From NCBI RefSeq assembly GCF_037975245.1, contig NC_092580.1:26330501-26394500 (forward strand): a DNA stretch of 64,000 nt, written 5' to 3'. How positions within the stretch are numbered: position 1 is the stretch's first letter; the number at the start of each line of letters is the position of its first letter. The notes beneath the pieces were generated by a model. The model did not search any database. It had not been told where the DNA came from and saw only the letters and a program-made list of their open reading frames with translations. Positions 10,934-24,368 of the stretch are shown piece after piece. The translations under genes and the position numbers were made by a program. Source of the DNA: Apostichopus japonicus (lineage: Eukaryota; Echinodermata; Holothuroidea; Aspidochirotida; Stichopodidae).

Positions 10934-12284
10934 CAGTCAGAATCCATGGTACCAGTTGCATACCTGCAGTTTCATTTGATAAAACCCAGAAAGCAACAGG
11001 GAATGGATTTCAAGGACTTGTGGTGATAATTTTGTTACTACAAAAGTAAAAGTGCAAAGGAATTATGTAGATGTTAGATGTGAGGGCAGCTACAAATTTT
11101 GTAATGAGCATGTTACTTAAAAGTAATTGATGTGAAAATCTAGTTAGGAGCTGGGAGGACCACCAGTGTACATATCACAATGATAATGTTGATACCTACA
11201 TAAATGTATAACATATAATCTTGTTATAACGACAACAAAATGTGCAAAAGAATGTACTTTCATCAACCAAAATCAAATTATAACTACACCATTTATTATC
11301 AGAACAAATTGTTTAATATATACTTGATCGGGCGACTATTGTAGTTACCATGAATACTAGTTTTTTTCAAACAGTTTTCCTTGATATAATTCAGCTATGG
11401 CAATCATTTGTACTTGTTTTTTGCAAGAGATGACCGGATAATAGGTCTCTCCCTGTGTTCAATCGATGTACACTTAAGGCAGCCGATAGCCCGGCTCTTG
11501 TCTAGATTCACAGATTCTGTGAGATCCTTAAAGATCCTGAAAGAGACATAGCATACGCAACAGATTTTGACGACCTTTGACCTAAAGAGAACTTTGACCC
11601 ATCAAGACAATGATGGGCCTGCTGGACTCAATGGGCATTATCTGCACCTGCATGTCTTCTACAAATTCGACTCAAAATTTAAGACTTACAAATATCAATT
11701 TTTTTAAATCTCTTTGACTTTTTCATCCCCCCCCCACCCTGGAAAATTCTTCGTACATTCATACTTTGGCAAAAAATCTAGCATATCCACATGCATGTTA
11801 AATATGACATTTGACATATATAGTAATTGTCAGTTAAAACTCATTAAGCTGAAATATAAGAAATGTTTCACAGTTTTTACCTTCTGTTAACCTTAAATAT
11901 ATATTTTGGAGTCTAACTAACTATGAAAGTTTGTTTCAGTGTTTTGATATAATATGGAACATTCCAACAAGAAAGTAAGCAAGGGGATTACTCTGTCTCT
12001 CATCTCTCTCTTCCATGCTCTGTCTTCCATCTGATGCGGATCCTGGTGGGAGGAGGAGGAGTATGGCGCAGGGGGTGGTCTTAAATGCACACACCCACCT
12101 TTGCAAACTCTGATACAAAAATGCAAATGTAGTTATTGACAATATGTTACCCTTTAGACTAACTGTAGACCTAACTTATTGTTCACCATCTGGTGTCTAC
12201 AAATGTTAAGTTTACAACACCCAGACCCCTCTTCATGGTGCTTGACCTAATTCAATAACTCCACAGTCACACTGCTTCCTTAAT
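10934..12284. other. No gene seen; one DR1-like site
   Basis: No exon recognised. CGACCTTTGACCT at 11571-11583 is close to the DR1 nuclear-receptor element (two TGACCT half sites spaced by one base), with another TTTGACC a few bases on. This could be chance. Confidence 0.4.
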
Positions 12285-12305
12285 AAAATCCTGGCTCCAC
12301 CCCTG
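12285..12305 (-). mobile_element. Isolated hAT-like terminus
   Basis: The minus strand reads CAGGGGTGGAGCCAGGATTT, a common form of hAT-type terminal inverted repeat. I find no matching second end nearby, so the rest is decayed or absent. Confidence 0.3.
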
Positions 12306-13295
12306 TCCATGGTCTTGTACAATATATTCCACTCTCATATTCACGGCACAAAATCGTGAATACATTGCAAATACCTTTTGCGGTCTGCAAGTAAACTAGA
12401 AAAGGAAACACAAACTTCTTTGATATTCTTATTCTCTCACATATTTCAAATATTTTCAACAAGATGCCATGACAGTCCAAATTAAGAGGAAGTCTCTAAG
12501 AAAAGACTAAGGAAATCATTTCTTTCAAGGTAAAAATCATAGTTAAAAAATAACCCAATTCTCAGCCTCTTTCCCCCTTCTTTGCCCCAATTTCACCCTC
12601 CCAGTTTTATAATTATCATCGGGTCTCGCTATCGTTAAAACTTACAAAAGCAGAAAACCCTTTATCCCGCAATTTCTGATTCGCGTTCCTTTGTAATCAC
12701 CAACCTCTGATTTCGTACCTGTCTCTCCAAGGCCCTTCTCTGATTTTGCTGTCTCGGTTAAAAGCTTTCAAGGAGAGATCAATTTATCCTTCTCTTCTTA
12801 GCCTTCTTCTGCTTCTTCTTCTTCTGCTTCTTCTTCAATTTTGCTTCTCATCTCCAGATGAATCACACTGCAAGAGAAAATGAGTACCACATGTAAAAAA
12901 AGAAAAACAGCACTTAGAACATAGGAATGTTAAAAACATGTCCATGATGTCTGACAAGATGTTTGGCTTAATATATTCATGTTCAATCCAGACTGTCATT
13001 ACGCATACTGATCCAGGCTAAATTCAAGCCTAACTTTCAATGTTTTTCTTCATTGGATAAAAAGTGGCAAATTATATAAGAAGTGTTTCAAAACAATCAG
13101 AACTGACCACCCCCAGATCCTTTCCCAACAAGAAATCTCTTGAAAGAAGTGCTATTTATCTAGAGGTAGGTACGATTGTTGAAGAATTTTTAAACCATAA
13201 ATTGTGAATTGCAATAAATTGAAATTCATAACGAGGGTACTGACCTTAACTTGAAGCTAATACCATTTTTATACAAGTAGTTTCTAATACAGCCT
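12306..13295. other. No gene seen; CTT-rich microsatellite
   Basis: A (CTT)n-like run with TGC interruptions occupies about 12788-12837. Nothing else is recognised. Confidence 0.55.
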
Positions 13296-13460
13296 CTATA
13301 TATATACATATATATGTATACTTATATACATCTATATATAAACATATATATAAATATACATATATATACATCTATCTACATATAAACATATATATAAATA
13401 TACATATATATATATATATATATACATACATATATATATATATATATACAGTATATATAT
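13296..13460. repeat. Compound TA/TACA microsatellite
   Basis: A continuous TATA/TACATA array with ordered interruptions. A roughly 50-bp block with CATCTATATATAAACATATA is repeated inside it. Confidence 0.85.
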
Positions 13461-16400
13461 TATATTTGCTTTAGCCCTTGTACAGTTTAATATTTGCTGT
13501 TGTTTTCATTCATTATTTTATTGTTTGCATGCACCCATTACCACACTGCTACCCTAACACTGGGGAAACGGGAAAGGGTGCCCATGGCCTCTTTACAACT
13601 TTCGCATATGTGATTTAACTGATTTACATATCACAATATCTTGCATTACTACTGTCCCAGTAAACTCTTTAAGTTATTCTCATCCATATACAATACATAC
13701 TAAAGTTTACAATCTTAAGACATATGATACAGACAAAACCAAGGATATAATTTAATTTAAAATTAAAAGGAAATTCTACGCATTTGCTTCTGGCATGAAT
13801 CTCTTTCAATCAAGCAAATTTTTTGGCAATGTTTTTTCTTGTCAATTTTGGTTTCTGTTTTTGTCTTAAATAAGTCTTAGATCCATTAGTTCATGGAGAA
13901 ATGTTGGCGAACCATTTTTGCTCTTGTCACTATGGGAGGCTTCAGCTACCAGTAAATTTCAGATCATTCAGTCTCCTTGAACCCATCCTAGTTTTGATAA
14001 AAATCTCTTTTGCTGAATAAAAACAAGACACTGAAATATTAGCAGAGAGGTAGGAAAGGCAAGGACACACAATCAGTGTGGAGATAATGGTTGTAGAGTT
14101 GACCAACGGGGGTTTATCAGCGAGTGAGAAGTCAGGGAGAGACATTATTATAACAACACAGGGTAATATGCACAGATCAGACCCTCGATCCCCATCATGT
14201 TGTGGCTATTAAATATCAGTCGGAATTTACTACAGTTCGCAATCCAATTGTATATAAATAAGAGAAAAGGAATTCTTGCAAAGTTAATAGGGGGCCCGTA
14301 AGCTTTTTAATTTTTTTTTTTATCTCTTTAGGTTTTTTGACTAATTTATATTTCGGGGAATATTTGGACTCTGTGAGTGGGTTGCACTTACTATGTAAAT
14401 TTCTCTTGGGGGGGTTGTAAATTTCTGCAGATCATGATATAGCGACCATGAGTTCCATGTGAGTGATTCCCTAATACCTGCAAATGGGGTTTCACCTGCA
14501 GTATGTGAGGTATACACTTTATTTACAAGTGTGCATGCCCTTGACAATGCTGAAATGGTGTTGCTGTTGTTGCTACAATATCCATGGGTGGCATGCAAAT
14601 GACATTGATAAATTTGAGAGCTACAGATATAATTTGATAGCTTACTTCTAAATACAGCAATTGTTGACCTCTGAAGGGGGAGGGTATGAGGTAGGGGGAG
14701 AGGGAAAGGTTGAACTGTGTGGGTTATGTTAGGGGCCATTGCCAATTCTAATCGCCGTCATGGCCTTGCTGATTTAGACTTTTGGATATCGATTGAGTAC
14801 GCTCTTTGAACCAGCGTTAAGATAAACTTTTCTGGCAAATCTCAGCCGTACGTATATATGCACCATTATGGATGGAACCATTCAGAATTGAATAGGCTAG
14901 GCCTAGTCGTATCAATGTTATGGTTACATGAGGAGTCTTGGCCTAGGCTTTAAAATCGTAGATCGTTGCAACTACATTTACCTCCATGCATTTAACCCCC
15001 ACACCACAGGTTTATCAAAATTTCTATTTCTCACTTCATATTTCAAATTCATATTAGTGAATTCGAAACAAAAATCACCAATAAGTAAAACAACTTCACA
15101 ATTCGTTAACCAGTTCACTTTAATGTTCACTGGGCCTTAAATGAGGTATGTTCCACTTTTTTGTTTCACATATGAGTTTGAAACTTGAAAATGAAAACTT
15201 GAAACACGTAACTATATTAGGACTTGATAAACTCTGTTAATTTCGAACATAGCCTTCAACCTTAAAACTTTCTCCCAACAGGCTGGCCCATTATAATGAG
15301 CAGTCAAGTCTGTAATATATATGGAAAACACTATAGTTACTCTATAATTGAAGGTACTTTGTCAGTTTAATAAGTCAGTCTTTTAGACCACATAGACGGA
15401 AATTTGATTTGATCCAACTTTTCTTTGGGCAGACAAAGTAACTCTCCAATGACCGATCTACCGATACAGGCCGATCTCTCTCTCTCATCGACAGCCATTG
15501 CCGATGAATCGTAACGACGTTTTACGCCATGAACACTCTCAGCAACATTGTGAAGATGATCTAATGATTATTCTAAATTTACAAATATTATCTCTCTGGT
15601 AATAATGGCTGTGTCATTCCCTCGGGTCCCTTATACTTCGGTGTTCTAGGATGTGACTCCATCTTACCGACAGCAGCTCGTTGGTAACAAGATTCTTGTA
15701 AACTTACACCGATTGAGACTAATTGTCAATGTTTTAAAACGAGCTGTTCTAAAAGATGAATCTATAAAGCTGCGAATGAGAAGCGTTAGATTCTGTGATG
15801 ATGGCATGATTATGGGTAATTTAAGCCCCTTGCGCAGGTCAATCACTGGGGATGGAGTTTTAGTGGTATATAGCTTTGAGGTGTGAAACGTTAAAGCATT
15901 GTGTCGTTTCTATGAATAAAAAAACAAAACCAATCAACCAATATGGAATACAACAAACCAACTGGTTGATATAACAGAGAGCTGCTTTAACTAGACTACT
16001 AAATGATTACATGACAACTGTATGAAGATAACGGACAAACTGGCCACAGGACTATCATTTAATTAATTCAGTTCAATAAGAAAAATATATAGATTTCATT
16101 TTTTTTATGCTACTGCTGTACATATTGCAAGATGCATAAATGACATAAAGTATATGTCTATGACTGATATTTCCTACTACTATGTCATGTACATGTGACA
16201 GTTTAGCCTTAATTTACATTCAAGTTCATGGTAACCATGACAGCCGCAGGTAGTTTTCAAATATTATACAGTTGTTGTTGAAGTTTGCAAAACAAGTAGT
16301 GAGAAAATAAGTATGCACTTTTGGTGGTACCCAGAATTTGCCATCACCTAAAAATGTAAGGAATTGCAGTCAGAAATTGTGTTTACAAAGCTTAATATAA

Positions 16401-17840
16401 AAAAACTTGGCATCAGACAGTATTTGGGAAAAATTGGCAATTTGCCAAGATAAAAACCCGAAGACAGTTGGAGAATAGAAGAAAAAATAGGTCTATCTAA
16501 AGCATAAGAAACAGCTTTCTTTTGTAATGCAAATGAGAGCTAAAGAATAACATATCAAGTATTGTTAACAGTTAAGGGGAAAGGGGAAAGGTTTTCTCCT
16601 AAAAAGTTTTCCACAAGGAAAATATACTACTCATGTCAAAAGAAGAAAAAAAAAAAGAAGAAAAAAAAAGGAGAGATATATATATACTGAAAATTGTGAA
16701 AACATATGTTTTGAAATTATGAAATGCAGTTTGAAGCTGTAGCGCATTAGATGGAAATTTTTTTTGCCAACAGGATAATTTAATATCAAAATCTTTTCTC
16801 AATTGCACTCGAATTTCCATCTTCCAGATGTCAATCTCGATTGCTTTCATGCGCACATTTCCTGAAAAAAGCTCAAATTTGTTACATACGATCACACATG
16901 CATATTAAAGATGCACAACGTCTATGATGACTATTTACGGTACGTAGGGGGGAAAAAAATTATGATTTGGATCCAGGCACTGTCTAGCACTTACCATGCT
17001 AACATATAAGTATATAATTTATTATTGTAAGCAATCTCATGGATGAGTCAATAAGGAGGGGGTGGGGGGGGGGGGGTTATTTCAGCAAATGAAGAATGAC
17101 AATTTTCGGTAATGCCACGGGCATTAAAAAAAGGACATTGTGTGTGCCATACGTAATTTATGATTCAAATTAGCATAGAGATCTTTTAATAGACACGTAT
17201 ATCAAATTCTTAAAGCTGACAAGAGTGAATTTTTAGCTTCCATTTTCCGTGCCTTTAAATTCATCGTACTGCTTTAAAGACTAAACTGATGGCCTTCTCC
17301 ATTCCCATTGAAGTTACTCAAGTGAAGCAAAATGGAAACATTAGGAGTGAAGAGTTGCTATGGTAACAATCCCCAAAAACTTAACTTTAATGCAAATCTG
17401 CCCAGATGCCTGGCAATGGATGCAGACATTTCAGACAACGACCCGGTTGAAATTTTACGACACCTAGAAGACTAGAATTGCAAAGGGAAAAAAAAAGACA
17501 TTGATAGAAAAAGAAAAAAAAAGAGCTACAAAAATTGTACTAACTGTATCTGTCTAAATATGAAATGATAAATTCACAGGTTTCCATTTAATCCCTTCTT
17601 TCATTAAGGTTGTTGAAGGGTAAAATTATAGTAATATGATAAAATGTGTCTGAATTCCTTGGAAACTGATAAATTATGCAATTTGACCCAATTGCAACAG
17701 AGATAATAAATAACTGTATGATCGACAAATTTGTCAAAGTCCAATTATTTCAATAGGATTGTTTTTGCTTTGTCTGGAAATCAAAACCACACAGGATATC
17801 ACGGTCGCTGAATTAGTTTCTTAGTTTAACAAAAAAGTGA
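13461..17840. other. No convincing gene
   Basis: The longest frames here, a minus-strand one over 14341-14745 and a plus-strand one over 15653-15886, show no domain, no repeat of a known protein and no matching splice sites. A GA/A-rich tract lies at 16643-16675, a G-run at 17058-17076 and an X-box at 17354. Confidence 0.5.
17354..17367. promoter_or_regulatory. RFX X-box-like site
   Basis: GTTGCTATGGTAAC fits the RFX X-box consensus with one arm mismatch (CT against the palindromic CC). Inferred from motif only. Confidence 0.35.
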
Positions 17841-19675
17841 AACCAGCATGTTGGAAATATGTTGCATCTCTATGTCAAAACCACATCTTACTAGCAGCAT
17901 GTTGGAAATCTGTTGCATCTCTGTCCAAAGTGCATCTTAATACCAGCATGTTGGAAGCATGTTGCATCTCTGTGTCAAAACCACATCTTACTACCAACTT
18001 GTTGGAAATCTGTTGCATCTTTGTCCAAGCCACATCTTAATACCAGCATGTTGGAAGTATGTTGCATCTCTATGTCCAAACCACATCTTAATACCAGCAT
18101 GTTGGAAGTATGTTGCATCTCTATGTCCAAACCACATCTTAATACCAACATGCTGGAATATGTTGCATCTCTGGTCCAAACCACATCTTAATACCAGCAT
18201 GCTTGAAATCTGTTGCATCTCTGTCCAAACCACATATTAATACCAGCATGCTTGAAATCTGTTGCATCTCTGTCCAAACCACATATTAATACCAGCATGC
18301 TAGAAATCTGTTGCATCTCTGTCCAAACCACATCTTAATACCAGCATGCTTGAAATCTGTTGCATCTCTGTCCAAACCACATATTAATACCAGCATGCTT
18401 GAAATCTGTTGCATCTCTGTCCAAACCACATATTAATACCAGCATGCTTGAAATCTGTTGCATCTCTGTCCAAACCACATCTTAATACCAGCATGCTTGA
18501 AATCTGTTGCATCTCTGTCCAAACCACATATTAATACCAGCATGCTAGAAATATGTTGCATCTCTGTCCAAACCACATATTAATACCAGCATGCTTGAAA
18601 TCTGTTGCATCTCTGTCCAAACCACATATTAATACCAGCATGCTAGAAATCTGTTGCATCTCTGTCCAAACCACATATTAATACCAGCATGCTTGAAATC
18701 TGTTGCATCTCTGTCCAAACCACATATTAATACCAGCATGCTTGAAATCTGTTGCATCTCTGTCCAAACCACATCTTAATACCAGCATGCTTGAAATCTG
18801 TTGCATCTCTGTCCAAACCACATATTAATACCAGCATGCTAGAAATCTGTTGCATCTCTGTCCAAACCACATATTAATACCAGCATGCTTGAAATCTGTT
18901 GCATCTCTGTCCAAACCACATATTAATACCAGCATGCTAGAAATCTGTTGCATCTCTGTCCAAACCACATATTAATACCAGCATGCTAGAAATCTGTTGC
19001 ATCTCTGTCCAAACCACATATTAATACCAGCATGCTTGAAATCTGTTGCATCTCTGTCCAAACCACATATTAATACCAGCATGCTTGAAATCTGTTGCAT
19101 CTCTGTCCAAACCACATATTAATACCAACATGCTAGAAATCTTTTCCATCTCTGTCCAAACCACATATTAATACCAGCATGCTTGAAATCTGTTGCATCT
19201 CTGTCCAAACCACATATTAATACCAGCATGCTTGAAATCTGTTGCATCTCTGTCCAAACCACATATTAATACCAGCATGCTAGAAATCTTTTCCATCTCT
19301 GTCCAAACCACATATTAATACCAGCATGCTTGAAATCTGTTGCATCTCTGTCCAAACCACATATTAATACCAGCATGCTAGAAATCTTTTCCATCTCTGT
19401 CCAAACCACATCTTAATACCAGCATGCTTGAAATCTGTTGCATCTGTCCAAACCACATATTAATACCAGCATGCTTGAAATCTGTTGCATCTCTGTCCAA
19501 ACCACATATTAATACCAGCATGCTTGAAATCTGTTGCATCTCTGTCCAAACCACATATTAATACCAGCATGCTTGAAATCTGTTGCATCTCTGTCCAAAC
19601 CACATATTAATACCAGCATGCCAGAAATCTTTTCCATCTCTATGTCAAAACCTTATCTTAGTACCAGCATTTTCA
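17841..19675. repeat. 49/51-bp minisatellite, about 37 units
   Basis: Units start at the AGCATG of ACCAGCATGCTTGAAATCTG. Starts at 17845, 17896, 17945, 17996, 18045, 18096, 18147, 18196, 18245 and 18294 show a mix of 51 and 49 bp; afterwards the period is 49 bp except for one 47-bp unit near 19440. Three variants alternate: CTTGAAATCTGTTGC, CTAGAAATCTGTTGC and CTAGAAATCTTTTCC. Edge units are the most diverged (CTATGTCAAAACC type) and the middle is nearly uniform, as expected from unequal exchange. Local open frames arise from the 51-bp phase of the edge units. The absence of unique spacers excludes CRISPR. Confidence 0.97.
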
Positions 19676-21156
19676 AAACCTGTGCTTGACATACAGAAGG
19701 AATGAGGAAAGTACATTTACTTAAAAGTATTTAGATACATGTAATACTGCTATTGTCTTACTAAATTTAAGGAAATTATATTTATAGTTTTAATAATCTT
19801 TAAGTGTTTTTAATGTATGTTTGATTACATATTTACAATAATTCTAATTTCAATAAAAAGACAATTAAAAAAAACATTGTTTAAGACTAATTTAGTTCTA
19901 AGTTTTAACCACCCTCAATAGGTTTATATACAAAACTCAAGATAACCACTATTTTTACTTGTAATAAAAGTATACTGCAATTTGAAAATTTTCCCTCCAT
20001 ATGTCACAGACATTTTTTACTCAGTTCATCGCTCCACGTTGAAGTTAAATCTCAAATTGCATTGCTGACCAGATTTTAGTAATTATACAATGTGTCAACA
20101 TGGGATAATACACTCGTCAAAAAAAAAAAAAAAAAAACCAGCAAGGTTATTTTGGTCCCTCAAGAATTGATGACTATTTTCGTCATGTTGCAAAACATTC
20201 GCACACCAAGCCACACCCATTTTCAACCCCACTGCTCAAACTGATATGGCCAAACATCAGGTGTCAAATTAAACATATATTTGACCTCAGCTTCCTGCTT
20301 CTGAGTTTCAAATTATCCAAACAGAAGATAACAGCAATTGTCAGTCACAAAAAACCATCACAACCAGTATATGAGATTATGTAGCCAAGGTGAGAGCCTT
20401 GTAATGCACCCAAGTTGGGAATGCAGGCCAGTTTCAGTGCACTGCAACATTGTTTATGGACGCCAACAATATTTTTAAAAACTTTCTTAAATAATTACCT
20501 CCTCACCACAGGGGGCCTTTATACTTCCCAGACTGCAACTTTCGCAAACCCAGGTGGGTCACTAAGACGATAAAGGTGAAAGTTGCGGTCACCAAGCAAA
20601 AACATTTGAATACCAGGGACTCAAAGTACTAGCTGCTGCAGAAGAGATCCTAGAAACAGTTTCTACAGAGGTTTTGCCACAGATGTAATCTATATGCATA
20701 CAACATATTGCAATCTTTGCAATAAATAAATTCATTTGTCAAAGGTAGAATTTGCCGACACCTTTCAAATCAAAAGATGGCTGGGAGACCTGGACGGGCC
20801 CATAGCCCAGTGTTGGAAACTGTGGGGAGCACAAATGTTGGCTGATGTCTGTATTGGAATATGGCCACTAATAGGGAGAACATTTTGCAGAAGTTTTTTT
20901 GCTTGGTTTTAAGGAGCCTTAGATGCAAAATGGTGTTAAGATCAATTTCCATCTTGTTTACAATACTGTGCAGTACTACCAGCTTAATCGTTGCAAGTTA
21001 AATACAAATTTGTGGGCATATGTGTTATAAAATCTAAGCCAACCGAACCGCTCCACTTGGTCAAGGCCCTGGAGCTGAGATATGAACTCATAATGTGTAA
21101 ATTCAGACCCTGTATATATGCTGTTCCTCTGTAATTGCTGGAGGGTGGAGTAGACC
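19676..21156. other. No gene seen; one hairpin
   Basis: A near-perfect inverted repeat (GACTGCAACTTTC at 20531-20543 against GAAAGTTGCGGTC at 20578-20590) could form a hairpin with a 34-nt loop. There is a poly-A run near 20119-20137. No exon recognised. Confidence 0.45.
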
Positions 21157-21270
21157 ATGGCCGATAAACGGCTACAAAAAAAAATAAAAAAGAAAAAAAT
21201 GAAAGTTAATCGGTCTTCTGACCTCCTAAACTTTACAATGCTGGTAGTAGTTTATACAGAAACAGTGTGA
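21157..21270 (+). CDS. Possible small ORF with strong Kozak context
   Basis: The ATG sits in TAGACCATGG, a near-ideal initiation context, and opens 37 codons beginning MADKRLQKK and running through a Lys-rich tract made by an A-rich run. The remainder (KVNRSSDLLNFTMLVVVY) has a short hydrophobic end. The A-rich tract may be a poly-A remnant rather than coding sequence, and nothing similar is recognised. Low confidence; function unknown. Confidence 0.12.
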   Translation: MADKRLQKKIKKKKMKVNRSSDLLNFTMLVVVYTETV

Positions 21271-22260
21271 CCATGCATTGCAGTTACTGCATATATATAT
21301 ATATATATGCATAACTAAGGCTTATCTGTAACCTGTAAACAAACTAGATGAAAGACTATATAGTTGATCATAGTCGGTTGCGTCATTGAAAGTAACCTAT
21401 TCCTGCAGAAAAGAAGGTAATTGATGCTAAACTTCAACTTTCGACCCGAAAAAGTTCAGAGGTTAAGCTAAATTCAGTGATTTGCTTGTACTGAGTTACA
21501 GAGACTATATGCAAGCTGTTAATTGATGCCTGCTCAGAGCGGGAGGAATTACATCAAATTGTCTCTTTCAAATAACTTGGGTTAACTGTCACACACATTA
21601 AAAGAGCAAATTAATTTGGAAACATTTTGTCTTTGTTTAATACAAGCTTATCGCATCTTTTGATATTTTCAAACTGTTGAAAATTCAAAGAAATAAGGAA
21701 CAATTTGCAATTAAAAAAAATATTTAAAAAAAAGACAAAAACCAAGCAATTGATAATAACTGCACAAATAAGAACATACACATATTGTAGTACAAAAATA
21801 ATACTTCAATCGGCTTATAGTGTAAGCTACATACTCTCAGTACAACTTAAATCCAAAAAACAACTCCATACATGTATACAAATTATGCACTGTACATTTT
21901 ATTAGCACCCTACAGTCAAAATGCCAAACATAAGACTATGCAAATGATAAAAACCAAAACGCATCATAGCTGACATAGATATTACATAATTTATGTATAA
22001 AACCTATGGAGGTGCTTGATGCTTCATACAAACTGCATGGAAACAGCACTACTGCCAACTTTGAACTGGAATTTGTTTGGATTCATTTACCACAAACCAG
22101 TAAATGTAGGACATAAAAGTTACCCGAATATGGGTTCAGAGGTTTGTGAAAAACTATGTAAAACATTGACAGCATGTTGAATCAATGAAAATATAGTAAA
22201 TTAACTGCCACAAATTTCTAGGGGTGGGAGGTTGTTTGATGTGTTTATAATTTGTGTATA
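21271..22260. other. No gene seen
   Basis: A short (AT)n run at 21290-21308. Otherwise AT-rich unique sequence. Confidence 0.5.
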
Positions 22261-22466
22261 ATTTTTCTTTGGTTCTTTTTCCTTTGTTTTTTTTCTTCAT
22301 TCAGGGAGTATTTCTACTTGTTAAGCCCTCAAGGATCTTTAGTTCACTTCCCTTTGCACTTTTTGTATAATGTGTTCTATTCATACCAACTCTTTGTACT
22401 CTAATCTGTGTGAAATCAAATAAATGAATGAATGACTGAATGAATAAATGGATGGATGGATGTATG
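22261..22466 (+). repeat. Possible LINE 3' tail ending in tetranucleotide array
   Basis: A T-rich block with TTAAGCCCTCAAGG and CTTTGTACTCTAATCTGTG leads into AAATAAATGAATGAATG and then GGATGGATGGATG (22419-22466). Non-LTR elements often end in a short tandem tail after a T-rich 3' region, but no coding part is visible, so this is tentative. Confidence 0.3.
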
Positions 22467-23080
22467 ATTTGCATGCACTCTACCAGCCTAGGTCATAAGC
22501 TACTTGAAAATTTTATGAGGCAAAGTTATTTTGCACATATATATATGCATGTGACGTAGCTGAACTCTCTGAGGAAGGGTATGCATAGGGGCAGTAGTCC
22601 TGTACGGAAAGGCCAATCCCAGAAATGGTAAAGTGTGTAAAATTCAGATATGCATACATGTGTTGGTAAAACTGAGTACAGTTACATATAGCAGGGAGAT
22701 ATGAGTAAATAACATTATAGGAGCAGAGTAAACATAAAAAACCAAAAAGCATAAAAGGCTGGCAATTACGGAAGGGAGATGGCCACACACACATACAGAC
22801 AATTGCCAGATGCTAGAGCGAGGTTAATACGGTAATGCATAGGTTATATGAGGTGAGGGAGTATGCGCTGTGAATTAAAAAGACAAAACTTAACCTAAAT
22901 AAATTTATTGTAACCTGCAGAGGACTCTTCTGGAACTGCAAATCGTGAACTATTAAGTATTAATTATGCGAACTGGATGGATGGCCAGCCAGCTTGTCCT
23001 ATATATATTTCAAGTCATTTTTCCCCATGCAGTTACTACTGTATAACAACAGCTTAAATGTGAGCTACTTACAAAATGAC
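22467..23080. other. No gene seen
   Basis: No recognisable exon or repeat. Confidence 0.5.
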
Positions 23081-23436
23081 TGTTGATAATTACCCACCAG
23101 AGCTATCTATAGCTGTACTCAGTCCTCGTAATGACCAGTCTTTCAGATACACAGTGAGCTAGCAGTATTGAGGACACTAACATTGGGTACTCTATGACTG
23201 CTGATAATTACCCACCAGAGCTATCTATAGAGCTGTACTCAGTCCTCGTAATGACCAGTCTTTCAGATACACAGTGAGCTAGCAGTATTGAGGACACTAA
23301 CATTGGGTACTCTATGACTGCTGATAATTACCCACCAGAGCTATCTATAGCTGTACTCAGTCCTCGTAATGACCAGTCTTTCAGATACACAGTGAGCTAG
23401 CAGTATTGAGGACACTAACATTGGGTACTCTACTAC
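23081..23436. repeat. 118-120 bp tandem triplication
   Basis: GATAATTACCCACCAGAG recurs at 23085, 23203 and 23323, and the three units are almost identical. The second carries an extra AG in CTATCTATAGAGCTG. The near identity implies a recent duplication. The unit has no continuous frame and no transposon ends. Confidence 0.95.
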
Positions 23437-24343
23437 TGATGCTTTAAGGCAGAATTAGAGGACAAGTATTATCTGGACTCTTGGCCCTATACTGTCAACT
23501 TCTGGTCCGGCTTTGTACAAAAAGTCCAGGCTGTATCCTCTACAACAATTCCAGAACAGTTGTATCATATATGAAAATCCTTCATAGACAGTGAAAAAAA
23601 ATACATACGAGAGGAAATTAGACTGTCTGTTTTGCAATTAATTTTCAGGGTTATTAATTGACCTAATTATTTGACAAAGAAAGTAGTTTGCTCTAGCTTA
23701 CTAACATCGGCTTCATGCCTAAAAGATAATCGTAGCACTGTCTTTGCCAAATGCACTGCATTCTGGATAACCTCATATCATAGATACACCAAGACACATG
23801 TTATGCACATCTGTGTCCTTGAAAATTAAGCCAGATGGCAGGACTTACCAGTTCTACAAAGAATTTCTTAAGTTCAAGTGCTTTTTGACTTCAAATGTAA
23901 ATTATTCATCTCTCAGATTTATAAAATATTCACAAATGCTGCACAGTAACACTTTTGCTTTAAATTGCATTGCAATGGTCGTGAACTCTAGACTACTTCA
24001 TGACCAGGGGGGAAAAAATGGTTTCCAATAAATAAAAACAGTAAATCCACAACTTTGAAATTCTGCTTTAGAGCCAAAAACAAACCAACCAAAAAAACAA
24101 CCTTGTAATAACTTGTGAAAGCCACGTAGGGAAATTTACACTGTTAGTCTTTATTTTGTTGCTTTCATATTTTAATACCTAGCTAGGGCCCTATAATGGA
24201 TTGACCAAAAAAAAGAAAAAAAAAAAAAAGAGGCAAAAAAAACAGCAACGATGAGAGAGAAAAATACACACACACACACTTCATAGGAAAGACAGTTAAT
24301 GGAATAAATTTTCCAATTCCCATCATTTTTTAAACTGTCTGAA
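23437..24343. other. No gene seen
   Basis: A-rich tracts around 24209-24242 and a short CA run at 24269-24280. Nothing else recognised. Confidence 0.5.
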
Positions 24344-24368
24344 GTTGTCATGGCAACTCTTACGTCAT
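24344..24368. promoter_or_regulatory. RFX X-box followed by CRE-like core
   Basis: GTTGTCATGGCAAC (24344-24357) fits the X-box well. Three bases later comes TACGTCA (24361-24367), a CRE-like core. This resembles the RFX-plus-CREB arrangement known from X1/X2 boxes. No neighbouring first exon is identified. Confidence 0.4.

Noticed and set aside
14341-14745. 134-codon minus-strand frame
   Set aside because: Longest frame in the window, but composition is low-information (Ser, Thr, Pro, His), no domain is seen, and frames of this size can arise by chance in 64 kb.
17841-19675. CRISPR-like look of the regular array
   Set aside because: Units abut without unique spacers; it is a minisatellite in a eukaryotic context.
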